Assembly: GCA_016124315.1 (NCBI GenBank) | Contig: WGNW01000011.1 | Location: 1 to 43,277 of the forward strand | Reading direction: 5' to 3' | Origin: Alphaproteobacteria bacterium | GTDB taxonomy: Bacteria; Pseudomonadota; Alphaproteobacteria; SMXS01 | DNA: 43,277 bases | Shown: in pieces, positions 30,711 through 39,217 of the stretch | How positions within the stretch are numbered: position 1 is the first letter of the stretch | How the letters are laid out: the number at the start of each line of letters is the position of its first letter | Notes under the pieces: generated by a model | Seen by the model: only the letters and a program-made list of their open reading frames with translations | The model's database searches: none | Told to the model about the DNA's origin: nothing | Program-made: the position numbers and the translations under genes

Positions 30711-32618
30711 CTACCGCTTCCCCTGGGGCGACCGCATGGCGCCGCCCTCCTCGTCGTCGGCGAAGGGGTCATCGTCGCGCACAGGCTCGTTCTCGTTGAA
30801 CGGGTCTTCCTCGAGGAACGGATTGTTCCGGTCGACGACCGGGGCGGGCCCCGGATTGGTGGAGATGAGCGTGGCCTCGATCGCGGCCGAGACCGACGGG
30901 CCGGATGACACGAGCGTCAGGTCGCCGGCACCGGCCGTGTTCAGCTCTTCCGTCTCCTCGTCGCGCCACATGGCGGGAATCGGGCGCGACGCCTGCGGCT
31001 CGTCGCCGGCGGGGGCCGCCGACGCCACGTGGGACGCCAGCCCCTCCATCATCCTGTTGAAGGCGGTGAACAGGGCGCCGATCTCGTCGCGCCTGGTCTC
31101 CGAGATACGCTGGTCGAGGTCGCCCGCCGCCACCGCCAGCATGGCCTGACGCAGACGCTTCATCGGCCTGGCGAGCATGCCGCCGAACACGTAGAGCATC
31201 AGCACCACCGCCGCGACCGTGATGACGCCCAGGGCGGCCATCAGCGTGCGGGTGAGGCCCATGACGTCCTCGAGTCCCTCCTGGGAGAGGCCCATGTAGA
31301 TCCGGCCGACTTCCTTGGTCTGGAACAGGATCGGCGTGTCGAAATTGAACACGCTCTGGCCGTTGGGCAGGTCCACGGAAGACGCCGTGACGTCCGGCGC
31401 GATCTTCAGCACTTCCATGTCGTGAGGGCGCACGTACGGCTTGCCAACCAGGGACTGGTCGGTGGCGGCGCGCACCGTGCCGGTGTGGTCGGCGACGATG
31501 AGATAGGTAAACGTGTCGCGCTCGCTGGCGTCCTGCACGAAGGTTTCCAGCCGGATCCAGTCCTCGCTGAGCACCGGTATCGCCGATTCGGTGGCGATGA
31601 ACTTGGCCAGCGACGAGCCGGCGTCGAGGGATTCCTGTTGGATCGCCTTGCCCTGGAAGTGAAACACCGTGAGCATGCTCGCGGCCATGACCACCGCGAT
31701 GATCCCGCCCATGGCCAGCGCCCAGCGCACCTTGAGCGGCAGGAACTTGTTGGAGGCGGCCTCCTCCTCCTGCTCGATCAGCACGCTCAGTTCGCGCGAC
31801 AGGGCCTCGGCGAGTTCGGCGCCGTTCTGGAACCGCTTTTCCGGCTTCTTGCTGAGCAGCTTGGTGACGATGCGCTGCAGCCCCACGGGCAGGTCCGGCG
31901 CCGTCTTGCGGATGGGCTCGGGGTCCTTCTGGGTGATCTGCAGCAGCAGCGAGGTCATCGTGCTGGCGTTGAACGCCTTGGCGCCGGTGAACAGCTCGTA
32001 GAGGATGACGCCGACCGAGAACAGGTCGGACCTTCCGTCGAGCTTGTCGCCCAGCGCCTGCTCCGGCGACATGTAGCGCGGCGTTCCCAGCACGGTGCCC
32101 GCGTGGGTCTTGTGCATGTCGTCGCCGCCCTCGACCCGGGCGATGCCGAAATCGGCGACCTTGATGGAGTCGCCGTGGCGCATGAACAGGATGTTCGCCG
32201 GCTTGATGTCGCGGTGGACGACGCCGAGGCGGTGGGCGTAGTCCAGCGCCTGGGCGAGCTGGATGCCGATCGACACCACCCGCTTGAGCGGCAGCTTCTC
32301 GTTCTTGGACAGCAGGTCGCTGAGCGTCTGCTCTTCCAGGAACTCCATGGTGATGTAGGGTTTGCGGCCGACACGCCCGACGTCGTAGATGGTGACGATA
32401 TTGGGATGGGACAGCGCGCCCGCCGCCCGGGCCTCGCGCAGGAACCGGTTGACGTATTCCTCGTCGACGCAGAGTTCGTCCTTGAGCACCTTGATCGCGA
32501 CGGTTCGATCGATCTCGGGGTCGTACGCCTTGTAGACGTCGGCCATCGCCCCTTCGCCAATCAGTCCGTCGACCAGATAGCGGCCGATCGATGTCGTTAT
32601 CGTACCGTCATCGGCCAT
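30711..32618 (-). CDS. Transmembrane Ser/Thr protein kinase with CACHE-like sensor and HAMP (PpkA/Pkn-like)
   Basis: The protein has 635 residues from the ATG at 32618 with SD aggagg. The Hanks-type kinase (about 13-280) keeps the Gly loop IGEGAMADVY, Lys43, catalytic HRDIKPAN (Asp137), DFG (Asp156) and activation loop THAGTVLGTPRYMSPEQ. A membrane span at 297-319 is followed by an extracytoplasmic region (about 320-458) with a CACHE-like YLIVADHTGTVRAATDQ motif, a second span (about 459-481) and a HAMP region (481-530). The acidic tail (550-635) contains NNPFLEEDPF and DDDPFADDEE. The sensor/HAMP layout resembles chemoreceptors and is unusual among bacterial Ser/Thr kinases, which often carry PASTA repeats. 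Likely targets are the two FHA proteins. Confidence 0.93.
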   Translation of the reverse strand: MADDGTITTSIGRYLVDGLIGEGAMADVYKAYDPEIDRTVAIKVLKDELCVDEEYVNRFLREARAAGALSHPNIVTIYDVGRVGRKPYITMEFLEEQTLSDLLSKNEKLPLKRVVSIGIQLAQALDYAHRLGVVHRDIKPANILFMRHGDSIKVADFGIARVEGGDDMHKTHAGTVLGTPRYMSPEQALGDKLDGRSDLFSVGVILYELFTGAKAFNASTMTSLLLQITQKDPEPIRKTAPDLPVGLQRIVTKLLSKKPEKRFQNGAELAEALSRELSVLIEQEEEAASNKFLPLKVRWALAMGGIIAVVMAASMLTVFHFQGKAIQQESLDAGSSLAKFIATESAIPVLSEDWIRLETFVQDASERDTFTYLIVADHTGTVRAATDQSLVGKPYVRPHDMEVLKIAPDVTASSVDLPNGQSVFNFDTPILFQTKEVGRIYMGLSQEGLEDVMGLTRTLMAALGVITVAAVVLMLYVFGGMLARPMKRLRQAMLAVAAGDLDQRISETRRDEIGALFTAFNRMMEGLASHVASAAPAGDEPQASRPIPAMWRDEETEELNTAGAGDLTLVSSGPSVSAAIEATLISTNPGPAPVVDRNNPFLEEDPFNENEPVRDDDPFADDEEGGAMRSPQGKR

Positions 32619-32752
32619 GAAAGCCTCCTGCGCATCCCCCGCGCCTCGTCCGCACAAAAATTGCCGCGAGCGCCAACTTTAGTCCAGCCTGCGCGGAACG
32701 GCAAAGTTTCTGCATTGCAGCACACCTTGGCCTCGCACGCCACCACGACCGC

Positions 32753-33259
32753 TCAAAGCCGCTCCTTTCCCCCGCCGGCGAACGGCGGCCTCCCGGCTCC
32801 GGGAGAACCGTAGATCCCCCGATCGGAGCCGGGAATGACTGTCGCCCCCACCGCCCGTGCATAGAAGTCCGCCGGCCCGACCCCGCCGATGACGGCATAC
32901 GCATACCCCTGCGCCCGCTGCGCATGCAGCACCGAGAGGAGCAGCGCCCGCCCGACCCCCTGGCTCCGGGCGCGCTCGTCCACGCCCATGGGACCGAAGA
33001 AGTTGCGGCATATGCCATCGTAGCATGCGAATCCGAGGATTTCGCCTGATTTCACGGCGATATGGCAACTCGGCGGCAACCGTGAGAAACAGACGTCGAC
33101 CTCGGCCGTCCAGGCCGCGAACCGGTTGCGCACCCAGCCGGCGACAGCCTCCCGCTCAAGCACCAGCGCCGGGCGCACTTCGACGCCGGCGACGCCCGGC
33201 GACGCCAGGGCGTCCCGCAGGTCCGGTAGAGCATAGAGCGGCGCGATCATGTCCGGCAT
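32753..33259 (-). CDS. GNAT-family N-acetyltransferase
   Basis: The protein has 168 residues from the ATG at 33259. It shows the GNAT acetyl-CoA site (FFGPMGVDERARSQGVGRAL, the R/Q-x-x-G-x-G/A loop) followed by LLLSVLHAQRAQGYAYAVIG and DFYARAVGATVIPGS (motif B). The N-terminal part (about 10-60) differs from common small GNATs. The substrate cannot be told. It sits 134 bp upstream of the kinase gene start on the same strand, so it could be co-transcribed, but no functional link is evident. Confidence 0.88.
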   Translation of the reverse strand: MPDMIAPLYALPDLRDALASPGVAGVEVRPALVLEREAVAGWVRNRFAAWTAEVDVCFSRLPPSCHIAVKSGEILGFACYDGICRNFFGPMGVDERARSQGVGRALLLSVLHAQRAQGYAYAVIGGVGPADFYARAVGATVIPGSDRGIYGSPGAGRPPFAGGGKERL

Positions 33260-33380
33260 GGACGCAGCCTATCCCATCGCGGCGTCCGCGTCGCCTGCGC
33301 CGGACATTGGCGCGGACCCGCCGAAAGGCCATAGTGCGGCCTCGGATATCGGTGCAATTGCGAAGGACGGAGGACTCTCG

Positions 33381-34166
33381 ATGGAACTGGGACTGCGGGA
33401 CAAGGTGATTTTCGTGGCCGGCGCGTCGCGCGGAATCGGCAGGGCGATCGCGGAGGCTTTCCTGCGCGAAGGCGCCCGCGCGGCGATCACCGGCCGCACC
33501 GCGGGGTCGCTGGAGGAGGCGAGGAAGGCGATGGCGGCGATCGCCGGGGAGGACCGGGTGATCGCCGTGACCGGCGACATGACCCGCTCGGCCGACATCG
33601 CCGGGGCGCTGGACGAAGCGGAGGCGCGGCTCGGACCGCTCCACTGCGCGGTCGCCAATGTGGGCATCGGGCGGGCGCCGCTGGGCATCGACGTCAGCGA
33701 CGACGACTGGGAGGCGGACATCGCGCAGAACTTCACCGGCACCATGTTCCTCGCCCGCGACGCCCTGAAGCGCATGCTGGCACGGCCCCCCGAACAGCGG
33801 GCCGGCGCCAGCGTCATCATGATCTCGTCCATCGCCGGCGTGGACGCCATGGGCACGGCCGTGCCCTACGCCGCCACCAAGGCGGCCATCAATCACGCCG
33901 GAACCGCGCTCGCCAAGCTGGTCGGCAAGGACGGGCTGCGGGTCAACGTGATCGCACCGGGCAACATCCTGTTTCCCGGCGGCAGCTGGGAGAAGATCAC
34001 CTCCAGCCGGCCGGACGCATGGCAGCGCTGGATCGATCGGGAGGTCGCGCTGAAGCGGTTCGGCCGGGTGGAGGAGATCGCCGACGCCGCCCTTTGGCTG
34101 GCGTCGGACCGAGCGAGCTTCGTCACCGGCGCGACCATCGTGGTCGACGGCGGTCAGGTGCGCTGA
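33381..34166 (+). CDS. SDR-family NAD(P)-dependent oxidoreductase
   Basis: The protein has 261 residues from the ATG at 33381 with SD acggaggac. This is a classical short-chain dehydrogenase: cofactor motif AGASRGIG (13-20), a NVG motif in VANVGIGRAP, catalytic Asn117, Ser150 (ISSIAG), Tyr163 and Lys167 (YAATK), and C-terminal ASDRASFVTGATIVVDGGQV. It would oxidise an alcohol or reduce a ketone or enoyl-ACP-like substrate. It is divergent from the GNAT gene and convergent with the SapC-family gene. Its own substrate is not deducible from context. Confidence 0.94.
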   Translation: MELGLRDKVIFVAGASRGIGRAIAEAFLREGARAAITGRTAGSLEEARKAMAAIAGEDRVIAVTGDMTRSADIAGALDEAEARLGPLHCAVANVGIGRAPLGIDVSDDDWEADIAQNFTGTMFLARDALKRMLARPPEQRAGASVIMISSIAGVDAMGTAVPYAATKAAINHAGTALAKLVGKDGLRVNVIAPGNILFPGGSWEKITSSRPDAWQRWIDREVALKRFGRVEEIADAALWLASDRASFVTGATIVVDGGQVR

Positions 34167-34181
34167 CCCCGGACGCACGAA

Positions 34182-34204
34182 GGGCCGCGCTGGCTGCGCG
34201 GCCC
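34182..34204. terminator. Bidirectional hairpin between SDR and SapC-family genes
   Basis: Stem gggccgcgc (34182-34190), loop tggct, stem gcgcggccc (34196-34204): 9 perfect pairs located between convergent stops. There is no T-tract. Confidence 0.6.
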
Positions 34205-34226
34205 TGTCGACGCGGCGCGGCGGCCG

Positions 34227-34997
34227 TTATTTCTTCTTCGGCGCCGCGATCTTGAGCGCCTCGCGGGCGATCAGGTTCTGCCAGCTGTGCATGGAGATCA
34301 GCTGACAGTATATCACCGGCAGCGCGCCCTCCTCGCGAAGCTTGAGGAACTCGGCGTTGGGCAGGTCGTTGAACTTCTTCTCGTCCACCAGCTTGAAGCC
34401 TGTCAGCGACACCTTCTCGCCGCTCTCCAGGGTGAACGTGCCGCGATTGCTGGTGAGCAGCTGCATCTCGACCAGAAGCTTGGCGATCTCTTCCGTCTTG
34501 CGGTACTCCTGCTCGAAGGCCTCGCAGAACTTCAGCGCGTTGTTGGTGACGTCGGTGCGCTTGCCGTCGACGAAGAAGGGATTGTCCCGATTGTCGGCGA
34601 CCCGCGACGACTCCCGGTCGATGCACAGCGTCAGCGTCTTGGCGTTGGGGTTGCGCATGAAGACGAAGGGGTAGCGGCGCACATAGGCGGGCGAGTACAC
34701 GCCCTTCGCCCACTTGCCGTCCTTCTCGACGAACAGGTTGTCGCCGCCCCGTAGACCGACCACGGCGACCGGGAACGGATTGGTCGTGTCGGTGAAGACG
34801 ATCGGATAGTGACGCACCGCCCGGGGCATTTCCGCCGCGTTGATGGGCAGGGAGTTGGCGCCGCGCGCGAACTCGTACGAAACTTCCGGGTTGAGGCTCA
34901 GGTTCTTGTGCTTGTCCGCACGAAGGACCTCCGGCTTCTTGTAGAAGAGCGGATAGGCCTGCGAGGCTCCCTTGGCCTGGGTAGCAGCAGTCGACAT
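34227..34997 (-). CDS. SapC-family protein
   Basis: The protein has 256 residues. It reads as a SapC-family (PF07277-type) protein: LFYKKPEVLRADKHKNLSLN near the start, INAAEMPRAVRHYPIVFTDT, VYSPAYVRRYPFVFMRNPNA and EALKFCEAF-like helices. A C-terminal part follows with GFKLVDEKKFNDLPNAEFLK. Family members are widespread in alphaproteobacteria and are often near TonB-receptor or tryptophan-halogenase-type genes, but their function is not settled. The name should not be confused with the Sap peptide-uptake permease. The Lys-rich tail (AAPKKK) is as expected for a full-length gene. Confidence 0.85.
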   Translation of the reverse strand: MSTAATQAKGASQAYPLFYKKPEVLRADKHKNLSLNPEVSYEFARGANSLPINAAEMPRAVRHYPIVFTDTTNPFPVAVVGLRGGDNLFVEKDGKWAKGVYSPAYVRRYPFVFMRNPNAKTLTLCIDRESSRVADNRDNPFFVDGKRTDVTNNALKFCEAFEQEYRKTEEIAKLLVEMQLLTSNRGTFTLESGEKVSLTGFKLVDEKKFNDLPNAEFLKLREEGALPVIYCQLISMHSWQNLIAREALKIAAPKKK

Positions 34998-35101
34998 ATG
35001 GTGACTTTCTCTCTTGGTTTGGTGATTAACCCCAGTCGGGCAGTCTAGGAGCCGCCGTCGAAAAGTAAATGGCAGAATGGACGGCGGCCCGCCGGCCGGC
35101 T

Positions 35102-36493
35102 TCAGCCGACCTTGAGCAGGTAGCGGGTCTCCCGCCGTTTGCCGCTACGGTCCTCGGTGATCAGCCGGACCACCCATTTCGGCGAGCTGCGCAGCACGTC
35201 GATGCCGAATTCGCCGATCACGCCGTCGCGGACCGGCGCCTTGACGCCGTCGACCACCTTCTGCCACGTGCCGGGGTCGTCGCCGGGACCGATCTCGACC
35301 CAGGCCCGGGCGAAGGCGCTGGCGTCGGTGGTGCCGCTGACGCGCATCACGTACTTGCCGCCGGCCTGCTGCAGCGTCACCGCCTCGATCCGGCTCTCGA
35401 TGAAGAACGCCGGATCGGCCGCCAGCGCCGCCGAGGCGTCGACGATGCCGTAGCCGGTCAGGTGGTCCCAGCCCGGCGCCCCGATGTCACGGGCCGAGTT
35501 GAGAAGCATCCGCCGCACCTGCTCGCCGGTGAGCGTGGGGGTGCGGGCGAACAGCAGCGAGGCCACGCCAGAGACGAAAGGCGCGGCGAACGAGGTGCCG
35601 GTCGCCCGGTAATACGCCTTGTCGGCGCCCACCACGTTGGCGCCCGGGCGGTAGTCCTTCGGACCATCGATCATCATGAAGTCGGTGCGCCGGGCCCTCA
35701 GGCTCAGCACGTCGTCACCCGGCGCCGCGATGTCGACCACCTCGCCGTAGTTGGCGTAGACCGGGCGGGCGTCCTTCTCGTCCGTGGCGGTGACGGTGAT
35801 CACGCCGGGCACGCCGGCCGGCCCGAAGCCGGCCGCGTCGGCCCCCGAATTGCCGGCGGCGGCCACGACGACCACGCCCTTGCGGATGGCATAGCCGATG
35901 GCCTGGGCCTCGGCCCGGGAGATGCCCTTGGAGCCGAGGCTCATGTTGATGACCCGGGCGCCGTTGGCGACCGCATAGTAGACGGCTGCGGCAACGCGGA
36001 CACTCTGTCCCCGGCCGTAGAAATTCATCACCTTGAGCGGCATGATTCGCACCGACGGATTGACGCCGGCAATGCCTTTGCCGTTGCCCGTCGCCGCGCC
36101 GATGATGCCGGCGGTGTGGGTACCGTGACCGGAATCGTCCCAGGGCGAGTTGTTGTTGTCCAGAAAGTTCCAGCCGATCAGGTCGTCGACGTAGCCGTTG
36201 CCGTCGTCGTCCTTGCCGTTGGCCACTTCCTTGGAGTTGCGCCAGATGGTTTCGGGCTTCAGGTCGGGGTGGCGGAAGTCGATCCCCGAATCGATGACGG
36301 CGACGATGACGGGCGTGGTCGGCAGAGTGGCCGGAAGGTTGATGCGCTGCAGCGCCCACTGATCCGGATAGGCCTGCCCCCAGCTGCCCTTGCTCGTGGC
36401 GAACGGATCGTCGGCGCGCGCCGCGCCGGCAAGCAGTGCGAGACAGATTATCGCCGGTGCCCGAAACCGCTGGATCATGCGCGGCAGGTTCAT
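35102..36493 (-). CDS. Secreted subtilisin-like (S8) serine protease
   Basis: The protein has 463 residues from the ATG at 36493 with a strong SD (ggggggagg). The signal peptide is about residues 1-27 (ICLALLAGAARA). Catalytic triad: Asp68 (VIDSGID), His123 (SGHGTHTAG) and Ser301 (GTSFAAP), with oxyanion Asn215 (AAAGNSG). An acidic loop NGKDDDGNGYVDD (93-105) is a typical subtilase calcium site. No inhibitor I9 prodomain is visible, as in several Gram-negative subtilases. The C-terminal ~110 residues (from about 355) may form a beta domain. It probably acts in the periplasm or outside the cell. Confidence 0.95.
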   Translation of the reverse strand: MNLPRMIQRFRAPAIICLALLAGAARADDPFATSKGSWGQAYPDQWALQRINLPATLPTTPVIVAVIDSGIDFRHPDLKPETIWRNSKEVANGKDDDGNGYVDDLIGWNFLDNNNSPWDDSGHGTHTAGIIGAATGNGKGIAGVNPSVRIMPLKVMNFYGRGQSVRVAAAVYYAVANGARVINMSLGSKGISRAEAQAIGYAIRKGVVVVAAAGNSGADAAGFGPAGVPGVITVTATDEKDARPVYANYGEVVDIAAPGDDVLSLRARRTDFMMIDGPKDYRPGANVVGADKAYYRATGTSFAAPFVSGVASLLFARTPTLTGEQVRRMLLNSARDIGAPGWDHLTGYGIVDASAALAADPAFFIESRIEAVTLQQAGGKYVMRVSGTTDASAFARAWVEIGPGDDPGTWQKVVDGVKAPVRDGVIGEFGIDVLRSSPKWVVRLITEDRSGKRRETRYLLKVG

Positions 36494-36599
36494 GGCAACC
36501 TCCCCCCTGTGGCGCGCGGGCTCCGGCATCGGCGCCGCCGCCCGGGCGACAGGTGCCACTATACCGGGCCGGGCGCGGAAAGTCGCGGGGTTTGAGCCG

Positions 36600-38144
36600 T
36601 CAGCCGCGCAGCGGCGACGGCGGCAGGCGCACGAACAGCATCAGCCCCACGCCCACCAGCGCCGCCACCATGAGCCAGTGGTAGCTGTTGATGAAGCTGA
36701 TCATCATCGCCTGCCGGGTGATTTCGCCGTTGAGCATGGCGAGACCCGCCGGATCGCTCAGCGACGACCAGAATCCGGGCAGTCCGGCCAGGCCCAGCGC
36801 CTCGTTGTAGGGGTTGGCGAAGGCCGCAAGCTCGGCATGGTTGATCTGGGTGTACTGGGCCAGCAGCGCGACGGCGATCGACAGGCCCGCCGACGAGCCG
36901 AGCGCGCGCATCAGGTTGAACATGGTCGCGCCCTCGATGTGGAGCGGCCTCGGCAGGGTCGCGAAGGCGATGGTGTTGAGCTGCACGAAGACGAGCCCCA
37001 GGCCGAAGCCCTGAATGAAGGCGGACCGGACGATGTCCCACTCGCTGATGGCGATGCCGAGCTGGGAGAGGTCCCACAGGCCCCAGGCGGCGAAGGCGAG
37101 CCCGACGATGACGATGACGCGCACATCGAAGCGGTTCATCAGCCGGGCCGAGAGGATCATGCCCATCATGGTCCCGACGCCGCGCGGCGCGAGCAGCAGC
37201 CCGACGGTGAGCACAGGATAGCCCATGACGTTCTGCAGCATGGGCGGCTGCAGCGCCACGGTGATCATCATGTTGCTGCTGACCACGACGAACAGCAGCG
37301 TCCCGGTGACGAAATTGCGGTCGCGGAACAGGGCGCGGCTGACGAAGGGGCGGCGGGCGGTCACCGTCTGCACCACGAACATGTAGAAGGCGAGCGCCGC
37401 CATGCCGGCATAGAGGCGGATTTCCGTGGACGAGAACCAGTGCTTGGTCTCGCCCCGGTCGAGCATCAGCTGGAACGCGCCGATGGCGATGATCAGCATG
37501 GCGAAGCCGAAGGCGTCGAAATAGCCGTCGCCTTCGGAGCGGTGCTCGTCGAGGAAGATCTGGATGCCGCTGATCGCCAGCACCCCGAGCGGCAAATTGA
37601 TGAAGAACACCCAGCGCCAGTTGGCGACCTCGGTGACGTAGCCGCCGAGCGTCGGCCCGGCGATGGGCCCGAGCATCATGCCGATGCCGATGATCGCCAT
37701 GGCCTTGGCGAAGTATTCGCGCGGATAGAGGCGCATCATCACCGCCTGGGCGAGCGGCAGCAGCGCGGCGCTGGCGAGGCCCTGCAGGGTCCGGTAGAGC
37801 ACCATTTCCGGCAGGCTGGTGGCGATGCCGCAGAGCAGGGACGAGACGGTGAAGCCGGCCAGCGCCGCCTGGAGCACCAGCTTCTGGCCATAGCGGATGG
37901 CCAGCCATCCCATCAGCGGCGTTCCCACGGCGGAGGCGACGATATAGCTGGTCAGCACCCAGGCGATCTGGTCGATGGTGGCCGCCAGCGAACCCTGCAT
38001 GTGCGGCAGCGCCACGTTGGCGATGGTCATGTCGATGGACTGCATGGTGGCGCCCACCATGATGGAGAACACCGCCATGGTGCCGCGGAAGCCGAGCCGG
38101 AACGGCGCGACCGACTGTCCGGACGCGGCCGCCGCGGTGGTCAC
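36600..38144 (-). CDS. DHA2-family MFS efflux pump (EmrB/QacA-like)
   Basis: The protein has 514 residues from a GTG at 38144 that overlaps the stop of the upstream gene (GTGA). The length and about 14 hydrophobic spans fit the DHA2 drug:H+ antiporter group. Motif D1-like SIDMTIANVALPHMQ is in the first span. The loop 2-3 motif appears as GWLAIRYGQK, followed by GLASAALLPLAQAVMMR and motif C-like GPIAGPTLGGYV. It forms a tripartite EmrAB-type pump with the HlyD protein next door and an unlinked TolC. No regulator lies adjacent. Export of hydrophobic toxic compounds is expected. Confidence 0.93.
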   Translation of the reverse strand: MTTAAAASGQSVAPFRLGFRGTMAVFSIMVGATMQSIDMTIANVALPHMQGSLAATIDQIAWVLTSYIVASAVGTPLMGWLAIRYGQKLVLQAALAGFTVSSLLCGIATSLPEMVLYRTLQGLASAALLPLAQAVMMRLYPREYFAKAMAIIGIGMMLGPIAGPTLGGYVTEVANWRWVFFINLPLGVLAISGIQIFLDEHRSEGDGYFDAFGFAMLIIAIGAFQLMLDRGETKHWFSSTEIRLYAGMAALAFYMFVVQTVTARRPFVSRALFRDRNFVTGTLLFVVVSSNMMITVALQPPMLQNVMGYPVLTVGLLLAPRGVGTMMGMILSARLMNRFDVRVIVIVGLAFAAWGLWDLSQLGIAISEWDIVRSAFIQGFGLGLVFVQLNTIAFATLPRPLHIEGATMFNLMRALGSSAGLSIAVALLAQYTQINHAELAAFANPYNEALGLAGLPGFWSSLSDPAGLAMLNGEITRQAMMISFINSYHWLMVAALVGVGLMLFVRLPPSPLRG

Positions 38145-39217
38145 GGTCCGTCCATCCCGCCGAGCGGCCAGGCATGGTGAGGGCCGGTGTCGATCGATAC
38201 GTGCACGCTCATGCCGGCGCGCAGCGGCACCCGGGCCGCATCCTCGCCCAGCGCGATCCGGACCGGCACGCGCTGGGTGATCTTGACCCAGTTGCCGGTG
38301 GCGTTCTGGGGCGGCAGCACCGAGTATTCCGATCCGGCGGCCGGCGAGATGCTGGAGACGACGCCGTGCAGCGTCACGTCGGGGAAGGTGTCCACCTCGA
38401 GCGTGGCCCGCTGCCCGGGCCGGACGTTGGTCAGCTCGGTCTCCTTGAGATTGGCCTCCACCCAGAGGCTGTCGCTGGCCATCAGCGGGAACACGGGCTG
38501 CCCCTCGCCGACGTGCTCGCCGAGTTGCAGGCCGATCTTGCCGACGATGCCGTTCACCCGGGTCCGCACGGTGCAATTGCGCAGGTCGCGGCGCGCCTCC
38601 TCCAGCTTCGCCCGCGCACGGATCACCTGCGGATGGGATTCGACGTCCACGGCCTCGTTGCCGCCCAGCGCGGCGATGGTGGTCTCGATGTCCTTCCTGG
38701 CGGTCGCCACCCGGTTCTGTGCCTCGGTCAGGCGGTGCTGGACCTCCTCGAACTTGGCCCGCGACACGGTGTTGGACTGCGCGAGCCGGTCGTAGCGGGA
38801 AAACTCGCGCTGCTGGTAGTCCACATCGGCCTGCGCCGCCGCCAGTTCCGACCGCTTCTTGGCGAGTTCCGCCTTCAGCGAATGGACCGCCAGGCGGGCT
38901 TCCGCCAGGTCCGCCTCCGCTTCGGAGACGGCGATGGAGAAGGGTTCCGGGTCGATCCGGAACAGCACGTCGCCGACCTTGACCCGCTGGTTCTCGCGGA
39001 TCGGGATGTCCACCACCTCGCCGCTGACGTTGGCCGCCACGGACACCATGCCCGCCCGGACATAGGCATTGTCGGTGGTCACGTACCGGCCTCCCGTCAG
39101 GTAGAAATACGCCGCCACCCCGAGCGCGACCAGCGGCCCGGCCACCAGCAACACCGTGCGCAACCGGCGTCGCCGGCGTCCCTCACCCGCCAATCGGTCC
39201 CCCGTTCTTTCCGTCAT
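38141..39217 (-). CDS. HlyD/EmrA-family membrane fusion protein
   Basis: The protein has 358 residues from the ATG at 39217. A basic N-terminus, one span (about 20-42: LLVAGPLVALGVAAYFYL) and TTDNAYVRAGMVSVAANVSG open the periplasmic part; this is the EmrA-type lipoyl half. A long coiled-coil hairpin (about 98-215: EADLAEARLAVHSLKAELAK, VSRAKFEEVQHRLTEAQNRV) follows, then the second lipoyl half and beta-barrel (LWVEANLKETELTNVRPGQR). Translational coupling to the MFS gene makes a joint pump certain in practice. The region upstream is unusually AT-rich. Confidence 0.94.
   Translation of the reverse strand: MTERTGDRLAGEGRRRRRLRTVLLVAGPLVALGVAAYFYLTGGRYVTTDNAYVRAGMVSVAANVSGEVVDIPIRENQRVKVGDVLFRIDPEPFSIAVSEAEADLAEARLAVHSLKAELAKKRSELAAAQADVDYQQREFSRYDRLAQSNTVSRAKFEEVQHRLTEAQNRVATARKDIETTIAALGGNEAVDVESHPQVIRARAKLEEARRDLRNCTVRTRVNGIVGKIGLQLGEHVGEGQPVFPLMASDSLWVEANLKETELTNVRPGQRATLEVDTFPDVTLHGVVSSISPAAGSEYSVLPPQNATGNWVKITQRVPVRIALGEDAARVPLRAGMSVHVSIDTGPHHAWPLGGMDGP

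Noticed and set aside
21753..32618. A complete type VI secretion system
   Set aside because: TssL-, TagH-, PpkA- and PppA-like proteins are present. No Hcp, TssB/C, ClpV, VgrG, TssE/F/G/K, TssJ or TssM was found, so it is not called a secretion system.
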